DNA of 64,000 bases from Nissolia schottii (GCA_003254905.1 QANU01112481.1:67938-131937); one strand, 5' to 3'. Shown: positions 9,906 through 22,252, numbered from the stretch's first letter. Notes: generated from the letters alone by a model not told the origin. Numbers and translations are program-made.

Positions 9906-12900
9906 CAGATAAAAAGATCATTCCATGTTTATGATTATATTGTTTACTATGATAGGAAAGGATATTTGTCATTGAATAAAACCAAATTGGCAGCAGTAGA
10001 AAGTTTATAAATTTGGTCTAGAACTATATAATATAGCTGTTTCTATGCAATTATGCTGAAGCTAAAATGGTCACAACATGCTTCAGCCAATCCTAAAAGG
10101 GTAAATACCTTTTGTTGGAGGCTATATTGATGTGAAATTCAAATAACACTTTCTATTTCATGAGAAGAAAGACCAATTGAAGAAGACAAAGAGGAGCTTC
10201 TGGCCAAAAATTCCTCCATCAGAAGTAACATCAAGTGTGTGAAAAGGAGGACATGAACCCTATAGTTTGGCACTTACCTTTTTTCTTTGGCATCCTTCAG
10301 GTTTCAATAATATTGCTGCTAACTCATTTAGCCATCAATCATCACCATTAAGGAAAAAAAGGGCAGATATTGGTCTTCTCAAACCCTTATTTAGGCAGCA
10401 ATACAAAACTTTGGTTTCACACTTGCTCAGAATTCATATTTGGATGATGCTAAAGAAATTATCAAGACCCCACTTTTGGATAAATATGCCAAATTCTAAT
10501 TTGATTTTGATCTATCTCAGTATATGAATTTCACTGCACCCAGCTAATCTAGTTCGAGGATGATAAAGTTCTCTTGGTTTCATTTACCAAACGAACTTTA
10601 AATATTTTAAAAAATAAGTGTGGTATTTTACCGCTAATAATTCTTACACATGATATTTTACACTTCCCATGCATCAGTAGTTGTTGACGTGTGTGGATTA
10701 ATTAACGGACCAACAAGCAACAACTTGCTTTTTTTAAATTGGAAAAAGAAATGCTTTCAATCAATTAATCAATTAATACGCGTCATTAATAAATTAATTT
10801 CATCATCTTTAACCAGAGCAGGTCATGTCGGTAGAATTGTATAAGAGAAACATTTTTCCAAAAAAACAGAAGCTTGTGTGAGAAATAATCAAAGCCCTTT
10901 CAGAATCTCTAGCCTGACTTTGCCATTCAAAGTTGTTGAATATATTACATTAGAATAAAAGTGGCTAAAAAATTTATAACCTGTAAAAAAAATGAAAATA
11001 AAAAAACTATCTTATGGTCATTTTGGAGACATTATTAAAATGTGGCTTTTCCATGAATTGTCACCATTTACAGTGATTTATTAAAAAAATGTAAAAAATA
11101 ATAATAAAATATATAAATTTATATATTTTATTATTATTTTAATAAGTTACTATTATAGTAGCGATGTATAAAAAAGATCACATTTTAATAATTTCAATAC
11201 AAAGATTCACAATTTAGAATTATCCTTAATGATTACCCCCAATCCAATAAAAAAATTTAATAGTGATGTAAGAACTGTATATAATTTTTTTTATACCATT
11301 ATCTAATTAAATTTTATTATATAATAAAAAATAATTAACTATTTGACTTGGTACTGAAAAAATTGTGCAATTTAATTGAATAGATTAAGTTGTCATCGGT
11401 GTAATAATTGAAGTCTTAAAATAAAAATAAAGCTTGTGCGAAAAATGTCGGCAATATTAAAAGGGTTCCCCCACAAGAAAAAGAAAGAAGAAAAACCTCC
11501 CAATTTATTTATTATTCTTTGAGAATAGGCCCCTAACAACACATGGCAACTGGCATTGTCTCTGCCACAGAAACCTCTCAAAGTACAAGTAGTAAATTAT
11601 CAGAGATGGAAACAACCAACCAGAGAAAGAAAAACAAAAAAATAGAATTCAAAGATTTTGTGACGAAAATAGTAAAATACACACAAAATCAGTTAATAGA
11701 TAACAAAGGGAGCTTAGCTTAGCTTGGAAGGACGGAGTTGCTGTTACCTGTTAAAGTGACAGCGAGCGAGGACTGGACTGAATGAGTTGTGAAGATGTGA
11801 ATTGGAATTGGAATTGGAATTGGAGGTGAAGCTTCTTTTATTTGTGGAACCAAAGTAAATGCAACGAGTCAAGCACGGATATAATGGTCGATGCAAGCTG
11901 AAACTTTGACTTGGAAAATTTGAAAAACACCACAATAAAACTGAGCGTCACAGACACGACGGGACCAAATTCATTGCTGTTACGCGGTGGCACCCAACAC
12001 ATTCGTCTCACTCTCATTTTTTATTTTTATTTTATTTTATTTTATTTATTCCATCGGTAATTATTATTAACAGAGACGTACTGTTGCACACTTAATTGCG
12101 AATAACTCTCCCAACAGAGATTTAATCAGATGACCAAACCTTGGTTAACATTCACTCTCATTCTATGTCTCCTTAATTTGATTTTTCTTTCTTTTTTTAA
12201 TTTCGGTACACGGTTTCTACTGATTCTAGTCTATTCGTAGCATGTGCACATTGCAAGGTATTTTTTCAGCAGAATCTGGAACATGAATTGAAAATTCAGA
12301 ACAAATTTATTTGAGGTGTTCTCGAACAAGAAAATATAATAATGACTTTTCTGGAGTGGTACAAGTCTGTCAATTGATTTTTTTTAATCTTTTTTTAAGT
12401 GATTTTTTTGCATTTGTGACTCCAGAAACGTTTGACTTTTGGTAAATTGGTGGGGTAGAGTTCATGACAAAGACGCCGTTTGCCAGCGGAAGTGGAACAA
12501 CACTCATATTTAATGCGATTTCTATTCAAATACTAGCTAGATAGTCAACAAATTCGTAGGAAAGTGAAATGGTATAAAAGAATCATATGCTATAAAATGG
12601 TGACCAACAATACAATATATACACACAAGTCTTCAGCAAATCTCAACTGGGGTATTTGTTATGCGTTTTTTATTTTCCGTAAGGTAAACTATACTGAAGT
12701 CAACATATCAAAAAAGGTATATTAACTTATTAAGCACCTCTTCAAGCAACCTGTACAACAAGACATTCGGTCGGTTCGCACATGATTATATTCATATAAT
12801 CCTCCTAAGGTAAACTGAATATATGAAAAAGCATATTGTAGTTTGCATGCACTAAAATGTTCTGAATTCAGACTTGTTTTGTAATGTTTCAGCAAGACTT

Positions 12901-12909
12901 TCGGTCATG
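9906..12909. other. 3-kb spacer between the two receptor kinase genes
   Basis: I see no coding gene. It should hold the CRK2 upstream region on its left and the 3' end of the CRK3-type gene on its right. AT-rich homopolymer runs dominate 10970-11390. Four tandem GAATTG units occur at about 11800-11824. On the minus strand ACAG followed by GTAACAGC near 11745-11755 looks like a splice donor of an untranslated leader exon, but no partner exon could be found. TTTTATTTTA units occur near 12020-12050. Confidence 0.4.
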
Positions 12910-15900
12910 CTACACTAAAGATTGAGTGCAGGATCCAGGCTTAAAACTATCTGCGGCCGAATTAGATTTGCTGAATTCTGCACTACAGCGATTTAGAAAT
13001 GGTGGTTGTGTTGGTTGAGTAATTTCATGGTTTCCATTAATCATTTTCACGACTTCTGACATCGATGGCCGCAGCTCCGCGGATGCTTGTGCACAAAGCA
13101 GTCCTATCTTGAGGAGTTTGCATGCTTCCTCTTCAGGATAATTTCCTTCCAGGATTGGATCAACAATGTCACATAGTTTGTTTGACCCACAAAGGTCCCA
13201 AACCTTGTACAAAAGGAGAAGATAAAGAATAAGACCTTTTTTTTTTTTTAAATTTTTGTTTAGTGCTTTCGGTACATAATGAAAACAAGGTAGCGTTTTT
13301 GTAATTAATAGTGAAGACACAAACCGAAAACAAGTAACGTTTGACCGAAATGAAATAGGCCATTGGATGAAGTAATTATAGTATGACAAATGCTAAGTAT
13401 GTTACCGTGTGTAGGATGGAGATTGAATTTTCTACAAAGGACCTTATATTTTTACCGGACACAATTTCAATGACTAGAACTCCAAAGCTGTAAACATCTG
13501 CTTTCTCAGTCAACTTTCCTAGAATCACATACTCTGGAGCCATATAACCCCTACATGTGAATATAAAATTAAATTGAGAGAGATTATGTACAATGTTTAT
13601 ATTATGAAGTTGTGAACTATGTGTTGCAGATGTGCATAAGCAAAGAAGTCAACAAAAAGGGTTAAATTTGCGGCTTCATATAAGATACATAAGTGCTTAT
13701 CAATCATAAGTGTTTAAGTGCATGATTGGAATGTAAATTTCATGACTCAAAATACTTTACCTTGTGTTGATTACTGTTTTATAACTAAATACATTCATCA
13801 TTTGTGAAAGGGACTACTGTGTTTGGGTGAAGGCATGTGTGGTGATTACATTCTCTCGTGGTATTATTACATAGATAGGGTCATGCACTTACAATGTGCC
13901 AGCAATGGTTGTGCTGATGTGAGAATTGTCTTCTGGGAACAATCTAGCAAGTCCAAAATCAGCAATCTTGGGTGTGAAGTTATCTTCAAGCAGAACATTA
14001 CCCAATTTTATATCTCTATGAATGATCTTCATTTGTGATTCCTCATGGAGATAGGCCAATCCCTCTGCAGTTCCCAATATGATCTTGTGCCTTACTTCCC
14101 AAGTCAACAGTTGAGAATTCCTTCCAACTGGAGTATATCAAAAGTCGACACAATTAACTAATCTAAACTAAAATGCTAAATTGATATGTTTGGTTTCTGT
14201 TTCCATTTCCTGTTTTCAATCTGTTAACTGATTTTCAAGATTTTGTATTCATTTTTTATTTTCACTATTTGTTACTCAAAATCCTGAAAAACAAGTAGAT
14301 AGATTGTAAACAAAAATTAAAAACAAGAAATGGATACAGAAACCAAGCGGACCTTAATCTGTTTAAGACCAGATTTCAGGCATAACATAACAACCAGAAA
14401 AGTGATCATAGAGGCTCCCATTAGGCACATATTCATAAACAAGAAGGCTTTCAGGTCCTGCGATGCTGCACCCTAAAAGCTTGACAAGATTCTTGTGATG
14501 AATCCCACTGATCAAATTGACCTCATTCAAGAAATGATCTGCCCATTGCCTTGTGATAAAGCTAAGCCTTTTTACAGCCACAGTAACTCCATTTGGCAGA
14601 ACTCCCTAATGCAAGTTAGTTAAGCCAATCTTATAAGCAACAATTTGGTTTTTAAAAAAAAAAAAAAAAAGATATAGTGAATGATGAGATCAGATGCTAC
14701 TTTATAGACTGAAGCTGATCCACCTTCTCCTAGCTTATTGGAATCACTGAAGTAATTGGTGGCTTCTTCAAGAACTTCATATGGCATGTTTAGTTTGGAA
14801 TTGTTCACTGTCTCCAAAATTACACCAAATTGTCTTCTTTCTGAGGTAAAAAAAAAAAAAAAAGAAAAAAAGAAAAGAAGAAGAAAACAGTATTACAATA
14901 AATTTCAGTAATTGAAGCCTGAACAATCTGTATTAGTCTCAAATAAAATATCGAAACATTGATACCTCTCCTCCGCTTCACTACGTTGGTCCTTATGAAG
15001 AAAGCAACCGTTACAACAACCAGCACAAAAGCCAGAGCGGCCAATGAAGCAGCTACAACTATGCCAAGATTACTATGTCCTAGCAAACAGTAATACATGA
15101 CATTACTGGCATGAATTTGTACCTGACATTACTCAAAAGCACATAAAAAACTCCAGTTTCCTAACAACGACACTAACTCACCTTGATTTCCTTGAGGGGC
15201 GACGTTGCTTGAAATATTATAGAACTTTTGAGTGGAATACCTCAAGTAACAACCAGCATTCAAAACACTCCCTTCTTCTTTCGGAGTACAAGACTTGATC
15301 CGAGTAACAGCATTTTTCAAACAGCTATGGCAGGCACTGCCATTGACAAGCTCCCAGCACTGAGCCAACCCATAAACACTCACATTCCTCACATTCAAAG
15401 ACCCAACATAGAACCCATCATTCTTTGGTGCCTCCCAGCTCAAATTCCTCACTAACTCCAATGCGTTGGCCTTATAAACAGTCCTATTGCCCCCACTGAA
15501 ATCTCTGGCTCCACACACAGTTCTATCTTGGCTACCAAGACTCTCATTGAAAAAGTAGTAGTCATCATACCTGTTGAATTTGTAGAAAAATTAAAAAAAG
15601 AGAAGAACAATTGAATCAACAATGTGTCACAATATGCTTTTACAGTTTTACTTCTTAGGTGCCTATTGTATATACACAATAGGAAACAAAGACTTAAAAC
15701 TATCTCATATGACTCCTATGGTTTCAATGTCATGATTTCTATTATTTGAAAGAGAAATTACTGGTGGTGTTCATATAATGCCAACTAGGATTACGCTATT
15801 TGGATTCATTGGTTATGAGACACCGAGCTGACTCACTAGCTATTTACCATTGGATGAGATCTTGGTAAGGCTCACACCCCATTACAATTCTCATCCATTG

Positions 15901-16480
15901 ATAAATGACTAGTAAGTCAGTTCAGTGTCTTATAACCAATAAATACAAATAACATCTCTCTTGGCTGAAATATCACTTTATAAATGGACACAGCATAATC
16001 CTAGTTAGTGCTCTATAACACCTAATAATTTCTAATACCACACGAATCACATCTAGTGGCACACAACACATTAGTCCATTGCATCAATTTTAAACAATAC
16101 CTTATATAGCATCCATCAAGAAAGAGCCTACCACCAACAATGCCTCTCTGAAATGGGGAGCATCTAAGAACTTGTGTCTTGCAATTTGAAAAGCAAACAT
16201 CACAATCTGGTCGAGATAGATCCTTCATGCACTCACCAAAGGCATAGGCAGTAGCATTCTTTTGAGACCCTTGAACAACAGCTGCATATCCTTGCCTTGT
16301 AACCAGAGGGGTCAATGAGCTCAATGCTTCCCAGAAGTTTGATATGAAAACTCGGCGCACCGGTGTTGATGCAGTTCTGTTGGAGCACAATAGTGCTGCC
16401 TCATTGGTTCTTGGGTCAGCTAGAGCATAAGGAAGAGCATGGTAGCAAAGGAAGACAAGAAGAAACGATGCAGAGGACAT
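12910..16480 (-). CDS. CRK3: Cysteine-rich receptor-like protein kinase, CRK3 type (two DUF26 domains)
   Basis: The gene encodes a second membrane receptor-like kinase on the same strand as the CRK2-type gene. Exons on the minus strand are 16480-16101, 15570-15182, 15079-14966, 14840-14701, 14605-14395, 14127-13893, 13550-13406 and 13203-12910, giving 635 residues. The signal peptide is [22 protein letters not shown]26 motifs are [13 protein letters not shown] (exon 1) and [13 protein letters not shown] (exon 2). The membrane span in exon 3 includes [19 protein letters not shown]. Kinase motifs are [10 protein letters not shown] (third glycine of GxGxxG is Ala), [14 protein letters not shown] (usually LSN), DFGLA and GYMAPEY. 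The catalytic Lys, Asp and DFG are present. Exon lengths 114/140/211/235 are identical to those of the CRK2-type gene, which proves common origin. An extra intron follows the first DUF26. The donor after exon 5 (G then GTTGTT) is weak. Confidence 0.9.
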
Positions 16481-17274
16481 TGAAGTTTATGGGAAAGCTG
16501 TGAAATCTGTTGTTGGCATGGCAGATAAGTAATGGAAAATGTATGTTAGATTAATGCGTGGGGGGTGGGGGGGAACAGCCAAAGGAAATTGAAGTGTGAA
16601 ATATGTTTGGAAAATTGGAAATGATGATTGAGTTGTGGAGAAGGAAGAAAGCGAGTGAGAAAACACATTGAGGTCAAAATTTGAGGCTAGTGTCTTCATG
16701 TGTTCTGTACTAATATTAAGTACAACAATTTTTACCCGGAGTAGATTCTTTCATGTTCATAATGGTCATGTTGGGGAGAGAAAGACAAACATTTGAATCA
16801 GTAAGGCACTTCCTTTTACATGTTCAAATTGGTAGGACCTCACTTGTCCAACCTTCTTATGTTTGTAACATTATTTACATATATTTATACTCACGAGTTC
16901 ACATTGTCCATTAATCATGTTGATATTTACACTTCCTTTTGTTATCATTAATATCATTTTATGTGAACTTAATTACTGTTAGAAAATTAATTACTTGTGT
17001 CAACGATGAACCTAATAATAAAAAAGAGAGGTTTTAGTTTCATTAACTTTCAAACAAGATTTTATAGTTTAAAAGTTGGCAAAAACTCTATTTTTCGTAT
17101 GTGATATTTTACCAAGATTTTAATTTTGTTGTTTCAATTTCATCATTAATATTTTGATAAAATTTCAATATCATCGTTTGGAATTCGCTAACATTATCAA
17201 TTTGTTGATTTAAGTAACCCACCAGCACTGCATTTAACCCACACTGACCTTTGCATTATTCTCTTAATTTGGGT
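16481..17274. other. Upstream region of the CRK3-type gene
   Basis: This is AT-rich DNA upstream of a minus-strand gene, so its promoter should lie in the first few hundred bases. A G-rich run (GGGGGGTGGGGGGG-like) lies at about 16559-16574. No confident TATA box or ORF is seen. Confidence 0.35.
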
Positions 17275-17282
17275 ATCGAAAG

Positions 17283-17775
17283 TAGGGGTATTTAGCGGGT
17301 GGGTCCGATCCACTGAGGTGTCAACCCGACCCGACCCGACTCACTTTGGGTCAGATTAGGCTGGATCAACAGGTCGAACTCGCCTGACCCATCACTTGTG
17401 TTGGATTGGATGCCGGATCTAAATTGTCAAAACCGACCTGACCCGCCATTTTATTTTATTATTTGATATATATTAAAAAACAAAAAGTTTTTTTCTTTTT
17501 TATTAAATTTATTTATTTTTTGCTTAAGATCATTTTATGCATCAAAACATAATATATATTTTTTAATTAAAAATATATTTTTATTATAAAAAATTGAATT
17601 TTTTTTTTAAATGATCGGTCACCCGCTAACTCGATCTGACCCAAACGAGTCACGGGTCCAACAGATACCCATCCAAAAAATAAAATTTGACCCGACTCGA
17701 CCCGACCCAGTAAAGTCGAGGGTCCAAAACATTGTTGGGTTCGACCCGCCCTGCCTCGATCCATGTTCACCGCTA
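17283..17775. mobile_element. Non-autonomous hAT-like element with GGGTCGGGTC-rich ends
   Basis: The 493-bp element starts TAGGGGTATTTAGCGGG, and its other end read inwards starts TAGCGGTGAACATGG. Flanking 8-mers are ATCGAAAG (17275-17282) and ATTGAAAG (17776-17783), an 8-bp target duplication with one mismatch. The left part is rich in ACCCGACCCGACC, as is the right part, with an AT-rich centre (17450-17610). TAGGGGT-type termini and 8-bp duplications fit hAT. Short ORFs inside are compositional and not protein-like. Confidence 0.7.
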
Positions 17776-17783
17776 ATTGAAAG

Positions 17784-18190
17784 AAGTAATCATATTTCAC
17801 ATATGGGGGAGGGAAAAAATGAAATCGAAGGCGAAAACAAGATGTATTATCCAAGTTTACAATGATTTCCCCGAGAAGAATTATTTTCAAGTACAACACA
17901 ACCCCTTTGAAATCAAATTACTTGTGTTCATTAATAATGAAATCGACATCATCAGTATTGATGTACTTTAACTTAATTAATGCACGCGACACAACATACC
18001 TGTTTACCGTCCGTTGTAGTTAGTTAATTGTTCATTGTCATAGTTAGTTAGTGTCAATTAGTGTTAACTTTGATGTTATTTAAGTTTTATGTTTGGTGCC
18101 TTATTCGAGAACTTGATTAATTTTTTTCTTTTACGTACTATGCCCTTAGACAATTTCAGCATACAACACATTTATAAAAGAGTAATGATA
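17784..18190. other. Unassigned AT-rich spacer
   Basis: No ORF, repeat pair or structured RNA was recognised. GTTAGTTA-like repeats occur around 18015-18060. Confidence 0.3.
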
Positions 18191-18544
18191 TTGTTGGGCT
18201 TAAAGCAGTGAAGGGAAGTTCAAAATCGATGAGAGATTTAAACCAACAAGCTAAGTAAGACACAAAAGCGGGTTAGATGTCATATTTTGACCAAAAACCT
18301 TAATACAATGGATTTATGGGTCTTCCTAAAGATATATTGTAATTTAATCCAAATTTCATTAATGTGAGATTTTAACATTCACACCTGATAGCTGGGCCAC
18401 TACAAACCTAAGTGCAAACTTCATGAGCAAATTGCAAGTCAGATTTAAACCATCAGTTCTGATACCATTTGTTGGGCTTAAAGTAGTGGTGGGAGCCCAA
18501 AATTGAGAAGATTTAAACTAATGAGCTAAGTAAGACACAAAAGC
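18191..18544. repeat. Pair of ~78-bp direct repeats
   Basis: The copies at 18191-18269 and 18469-18544 both start with TTGTTGGGCTTAAAG and end AAGTAAGACACAAAAGC, with small indels. They are about 276 bp apart, and the sequence just before copy 2 reads CTGATACCATT. The spacing is too short for a normal LTR pair. They may be edges of a small non-autonomous element or a local duplication. Confidence 0.6.
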
Positions 18545-18749
18545 TAATAATGGTCATTGGTCCCCATTGTTTACTAGTAGGTCGTAAGCAAGTTGTTAAG
18601 GTTTAGATAATTGACTGGTGTTTAGAGTTAAAATACTTAGGAACTACGATAGTTAGTTAACCTGGTTAGTGGTCAACGCATTTGGGCAACCCCCTAGGTA
18701 GACAATACAGTTTTGTATGTAGCCTACAATGCACCCTAGCAATAAATGA

Positions 18750-18880
18750 CCCAATAACTCATGTAATTCAGTAACTCAGATAATTTAGTAACCTAGATAA
18801 CTTAGATAGTTCAGATAGCTTAGACAACTCAAATAACTCAGTAACTCAGACAATCCAACAACTCAAATAATACAATACAT
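18750..18880. repeat. Degenerate AACTCAGATAA-type minisatellite
   Basis: About a dozen imperfect 9-11 bp units of the type AACTCAGAT / TAACTCAGT follow one another. The units vary, so this is an old slippage tract. Confidence 0.55.
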
Positions 18881-19860
18881 ACAAGAAATCAACAGCAGCA
18901 TGATAGAATTGTGTTCAGTCAATTGTAGCTTAGCAGTTCATGTGTTATCATGATAGATAGTATGCAAACCTTGTATTGCCTGTTTGTGTGATGCATGTGT
19001 GTGTGGCTCAACACAGATAAGATGTGCGAGTAGTAAAAATACATAAACAAAACCTAAAAACAGGTATGGTCGTGTGGGTTTTGTGTCTCCACATGCCCCA
19101 TAAACTAATTCCACTAGGGAACTAATCCCGACAAAGCAAGGTTAGGAGCCAATCCTACCTTGAACAAGGTTGGGATCCAGTCATGCCTTGGCAGAGGTTG
19201 AGAGCTAGTCTCTCTTCGACCCCTCGTCTAGAGGTGGACTGATCTAGTTACCTTGGCCTACATGGCACACTATATTCAATTAGCAGTGATCTGAGTGACA
19301 CCATAGATCAACTAGGCAAGTTGTGACCTTATATCAGTTTAGTAGGTGAGTTGTTTGGAGCACCGTAAGGCCTAATATACTGCTCAATAGTTATCAGTGA
19401 TATCATACAATACCTATTGATTTTAGTCATGCATGTGTGCCTTTACCATTATTAGTTTCAACATTCTTAGTATTTTATGATATTGATTATGATTATTTAG
19501 TTGCCACTTAATTAATTACTATATATGCTTATTGCTTTTATGATATTATTATATCTTATGTTATGCTATGTGGTGAGGTACCATGGTACTCATATTCACT
19601 GAGTGATGAACTCACCCATCATCTACTTGTTTCAGATGCAGTTGAGGAGCATGTTGTTGATTCTCTAGTAAAGTAGCAGTACCAGTCTTTGAGTCAATGG
19701 TGGCCTCTACTTCGTAGTGGAGTAGTCAGAGTTTATTTTATTTTATTTTACTAATTGCTCTAGATAATTAGAGGCAACATCTTCCAAGCTTAGCTATAGT
19801 AGTTACAATTCAGTTATTAATTTCAGTTTTCATTATAAAAAAAACTTATAAAAAAACCAT
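18881..19860. other. Possible LTR-retrotransposon non-coding fragment
   Basis: No coding frame is found. From about 19060 to 19700 the sequence has a distinct higher-GC style with repeated GAACAAGGTTGG / CAAGGTTAGGAGCC-like phrases and a stretch near 19577-19640 (GGTACCATGGTACTCA, then ACTGAGTGATGAACTCACCC) resembling 3' regions of plant Ty3/gypsy elements as I remember them. No LTR ends, primer-binding site or target duplication could be found, so the assignment is weak. Confidence 0.25.
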
Positions 19861-20420
19861 TCTCTCTCATCCCCTCCCACTTTCTCCCTACTCCTCCACC
19901 CACATTCGACTCGTCGTCGACCCTCCTCCTTGTTACCACCCACGACTTACTTTCCCTTTCTCTCTATCCTCCCCTTCCCCTTTTCTCCTCACCACCACCC
20001 ACCACTACCACAACCACCACAATAACAATAACAAAAACCCTGCTCACTGCCACCCATCACCACCTCCCTCTACTGCCGCCACCACCACCACGAACAACAA
20101 CACTTCACTCATCATTGTCACCACCAACCCACCACTACTACTAGCAACCCGCCACCACTACATCACTGCCACCACCAACAATAACCCAAATTACCACCAC
20201 CACAACCAAATCGCAGCCTGAAACCATTATCATCATTAGAATCAAATAACAACAACCCTCAGAATCATCACCAACAACATTAGAATCCCTAAATCTACAA
20301 CCCTCCTTTCTCCATCAATAATAACCCATCATCATCTTCATTAACAACAACAACCCTCCTTCCCCATTCTACCATCCACTAACACACAGATCAAAAATCA
20401 ACAACAATAACACATAGATA
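19861..20420. repeat. G-poor CCA/CAA low-complexity tract
   Basis: This is about 560 bp of pyrimidine/adenine sequence made of ACC, CCACCA, CAACAA and CTCC units with very few G residues on the + strand. In reverse it would encode Gly/Val/Glu-rich low-complexity peptide, but no gene model is supported. Confidence 0.7.
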
Positions 20421-20699
20421 TGAAAAAATGCAGAAGAAGAAGCAGAGAAGGCATCATGGATTGGCCATGATTAATGATAACTCATTGTCATTCTGGTAAC
20501 GATGATTGTTGTCACAAAGGAGAGAGAAGTCATCCACCATGCCACTGCTCATTCCCGATGCAGATGTTGGATGAGATAAAAAATTGGAGCGGGTCGAAGT
20601 AGGAGTTGACGATGGAGGCAACCTCACTATCCCCATGAGATCAACAATGATCTTCCTCCCAAATACATTTTGTCGAAGTCCACCATGGCCCACCACCAC

Positions 20700-20960
20700 C
20701 CGCTCCATGATTTGGATATCACTGTGTAAGTAAGTTTGCTAGTGGTGAGGTTATGGAAGGGTGTAGGTGTAAGTAAAGAGAGGTGCAAGTGGTGATGAAG
20801 ATGATAGGGTTTACGTGATTGAGAGAGTTGGAGAGGGTGTATGTGAGAGTGAAGAGAGTGATGATGATGAGGGTTTAGATGGTGTGTGAGAGGGTGAGGG
20901 GGATGGTGATGACAAATTAATGATAGGGTTCATGATGATGATGATGATATTTTTTAATTT
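20700..20960. repeat. GATGAT/GTGAGAGG purine-rich tract
   Basis: The sequence has GATGATGATGA and GAGAGGGTG units, is C-poor on the + strand, and lies just downstream of the G-poor tract. The composition flips strand across about 300 bp of ordinary sequence (20421-20699). Confidence 0.6.
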
Positions 20961-21803
20961 AGGGTCATGGATCACGAGTAGTGCATTACTTAGGCCGGTC
21001 ATATCAAGGGTTGGGTTTAGTGGTCATGTGTGTAACAACCTACTCTTTTCTTAGTAGAAATTTCCCGAATAATTGCTCGTAGAACCTTGGTATGAGTAAG
21101 TGTGTGGAAATCTGTAGGAATTATTCTGTTGAGTTGTGATAAATTTCGATGACACTCAAATGATTCCTATTGACCCTCAGAATTGGATGATGAGGTTTAA
21201 CTGGTTGTTACACGGAGTTCGGCTTAGTTGCGGACGATTCCGCAGACGCTAAAATGGCTCCGTTTAGCGTATAAAATTGAGCAGAGAGCCCGAAGTCTCT
21301 AGAAACCCAACCGATACCAGGGAAAGGTTTTAAACACCTTAGAACAGTCCCACGACCCCATCGGGGAGGTTGGGAAAGAACGAAACCGCGAGCCGAACGG
21401 TTGTCGGCAGACACAAGAGCGTAGAAACGGGTCGAGGGTATCTGTGAAAAATACTATCCGGAAGAAAATTCACCAACACCTTCTAAGATTAATATTCCTG
21501 GGTAGAGGGAAATTAGAGGATCGCGACGGTATAAGCGGAATATTTTTCGAACGACCGTGCGCGACGCACTGACACTGCGAGCGATAAAACACGAGCGAAA
21601 TAGAACCGGGAGAAAGTGGAATTTTGGGCAGCCCACGTGAGAATTCAGACCTGCAAGGAAAACAATTAAAAATCCTAATTACTATTCATGATTTGACTCC
21701 TAATTTATCTAATTTAATTAATTAATTAAAAAAGGAAATTAATAATGGCAAAATTGTAAATAAACCTAGGGGTAAAAAGGTCATTTTAGGGGGCAGCTCT
21801 TGG

Positions 21804-21813
21804 CTATAAATAG
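21804..21813 (+). promoter_or_regulatory. TATA box inside LTR-like fragment
   Basis: CTATAAATAG sits in a small palindrome (GGCTA...TAGCC). It is the most canonical TATA in the repeat block. Whether it is active is unknown. Confidence 0.4.
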
Positions 21814-22030
21814 CCAGCCCCATAACCAGAAAAATGAGAGAAAATTCCTAACATAGAGGAAACTCTGTCCGTTTACCCAGAGACTCTCTGCAAAAACTTC
21901 ACTGGGAAGCTTGGATCGCGTCCGGAGCTCGGAGAACGACTTTCCTACTCTTCCTTCCACCACCGAATAGCCCTCTAGGAAGTGGGTAACTCTAGCTTTC
22001 TCATCCCTTTGGTGGATTGATGCTTGGTTA

Positions 22031-22036
<6 letters not shown>

Positions 22037-22065
<29 letters not shown>
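22037..22065. repeat. (TG)14 microsatellite
   Basis: A near-perfect run of alternating TG, inside the LTR-like fragment. Confidence 0.9.
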
Positions 22066-22069
<4 letters not shown>

Positions 22070-22252
22070 TTTTATCTTTGTATGTATGATTAGAAACCTA
22101 TGTTAGGAGTTAGGAGATGATTCTGAAAGGCCCTGTGGCCTGGACTAGATAGGATTTTGATAGTTAGGGTATGTGAAAAATCCTCAAGGAGTAAAGCAAA
22201 GTCAAAGAGAAAGGAAAGAAAACAAAGAAAACAATTCCAGATTCGCCAGTGA

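Noticed and set aside
11744..11935. 63-codon minus-strand ORF with Asn-Ser repeats
   Set aside because: Encoded by the tandem GAATTG units; no domain. The DNA may be an untranslated leader.
18191..18544. Full LTR retrotransposon
   Set aside because: Only 276 bp between repeats, no primer-binding site, polypurine tract or coding sequence.
20454..20708. 84-codon minus-strand ORF between low-complexity tracts
   Set aside because: No recognisable domain and lies within repeat-derived sequence.
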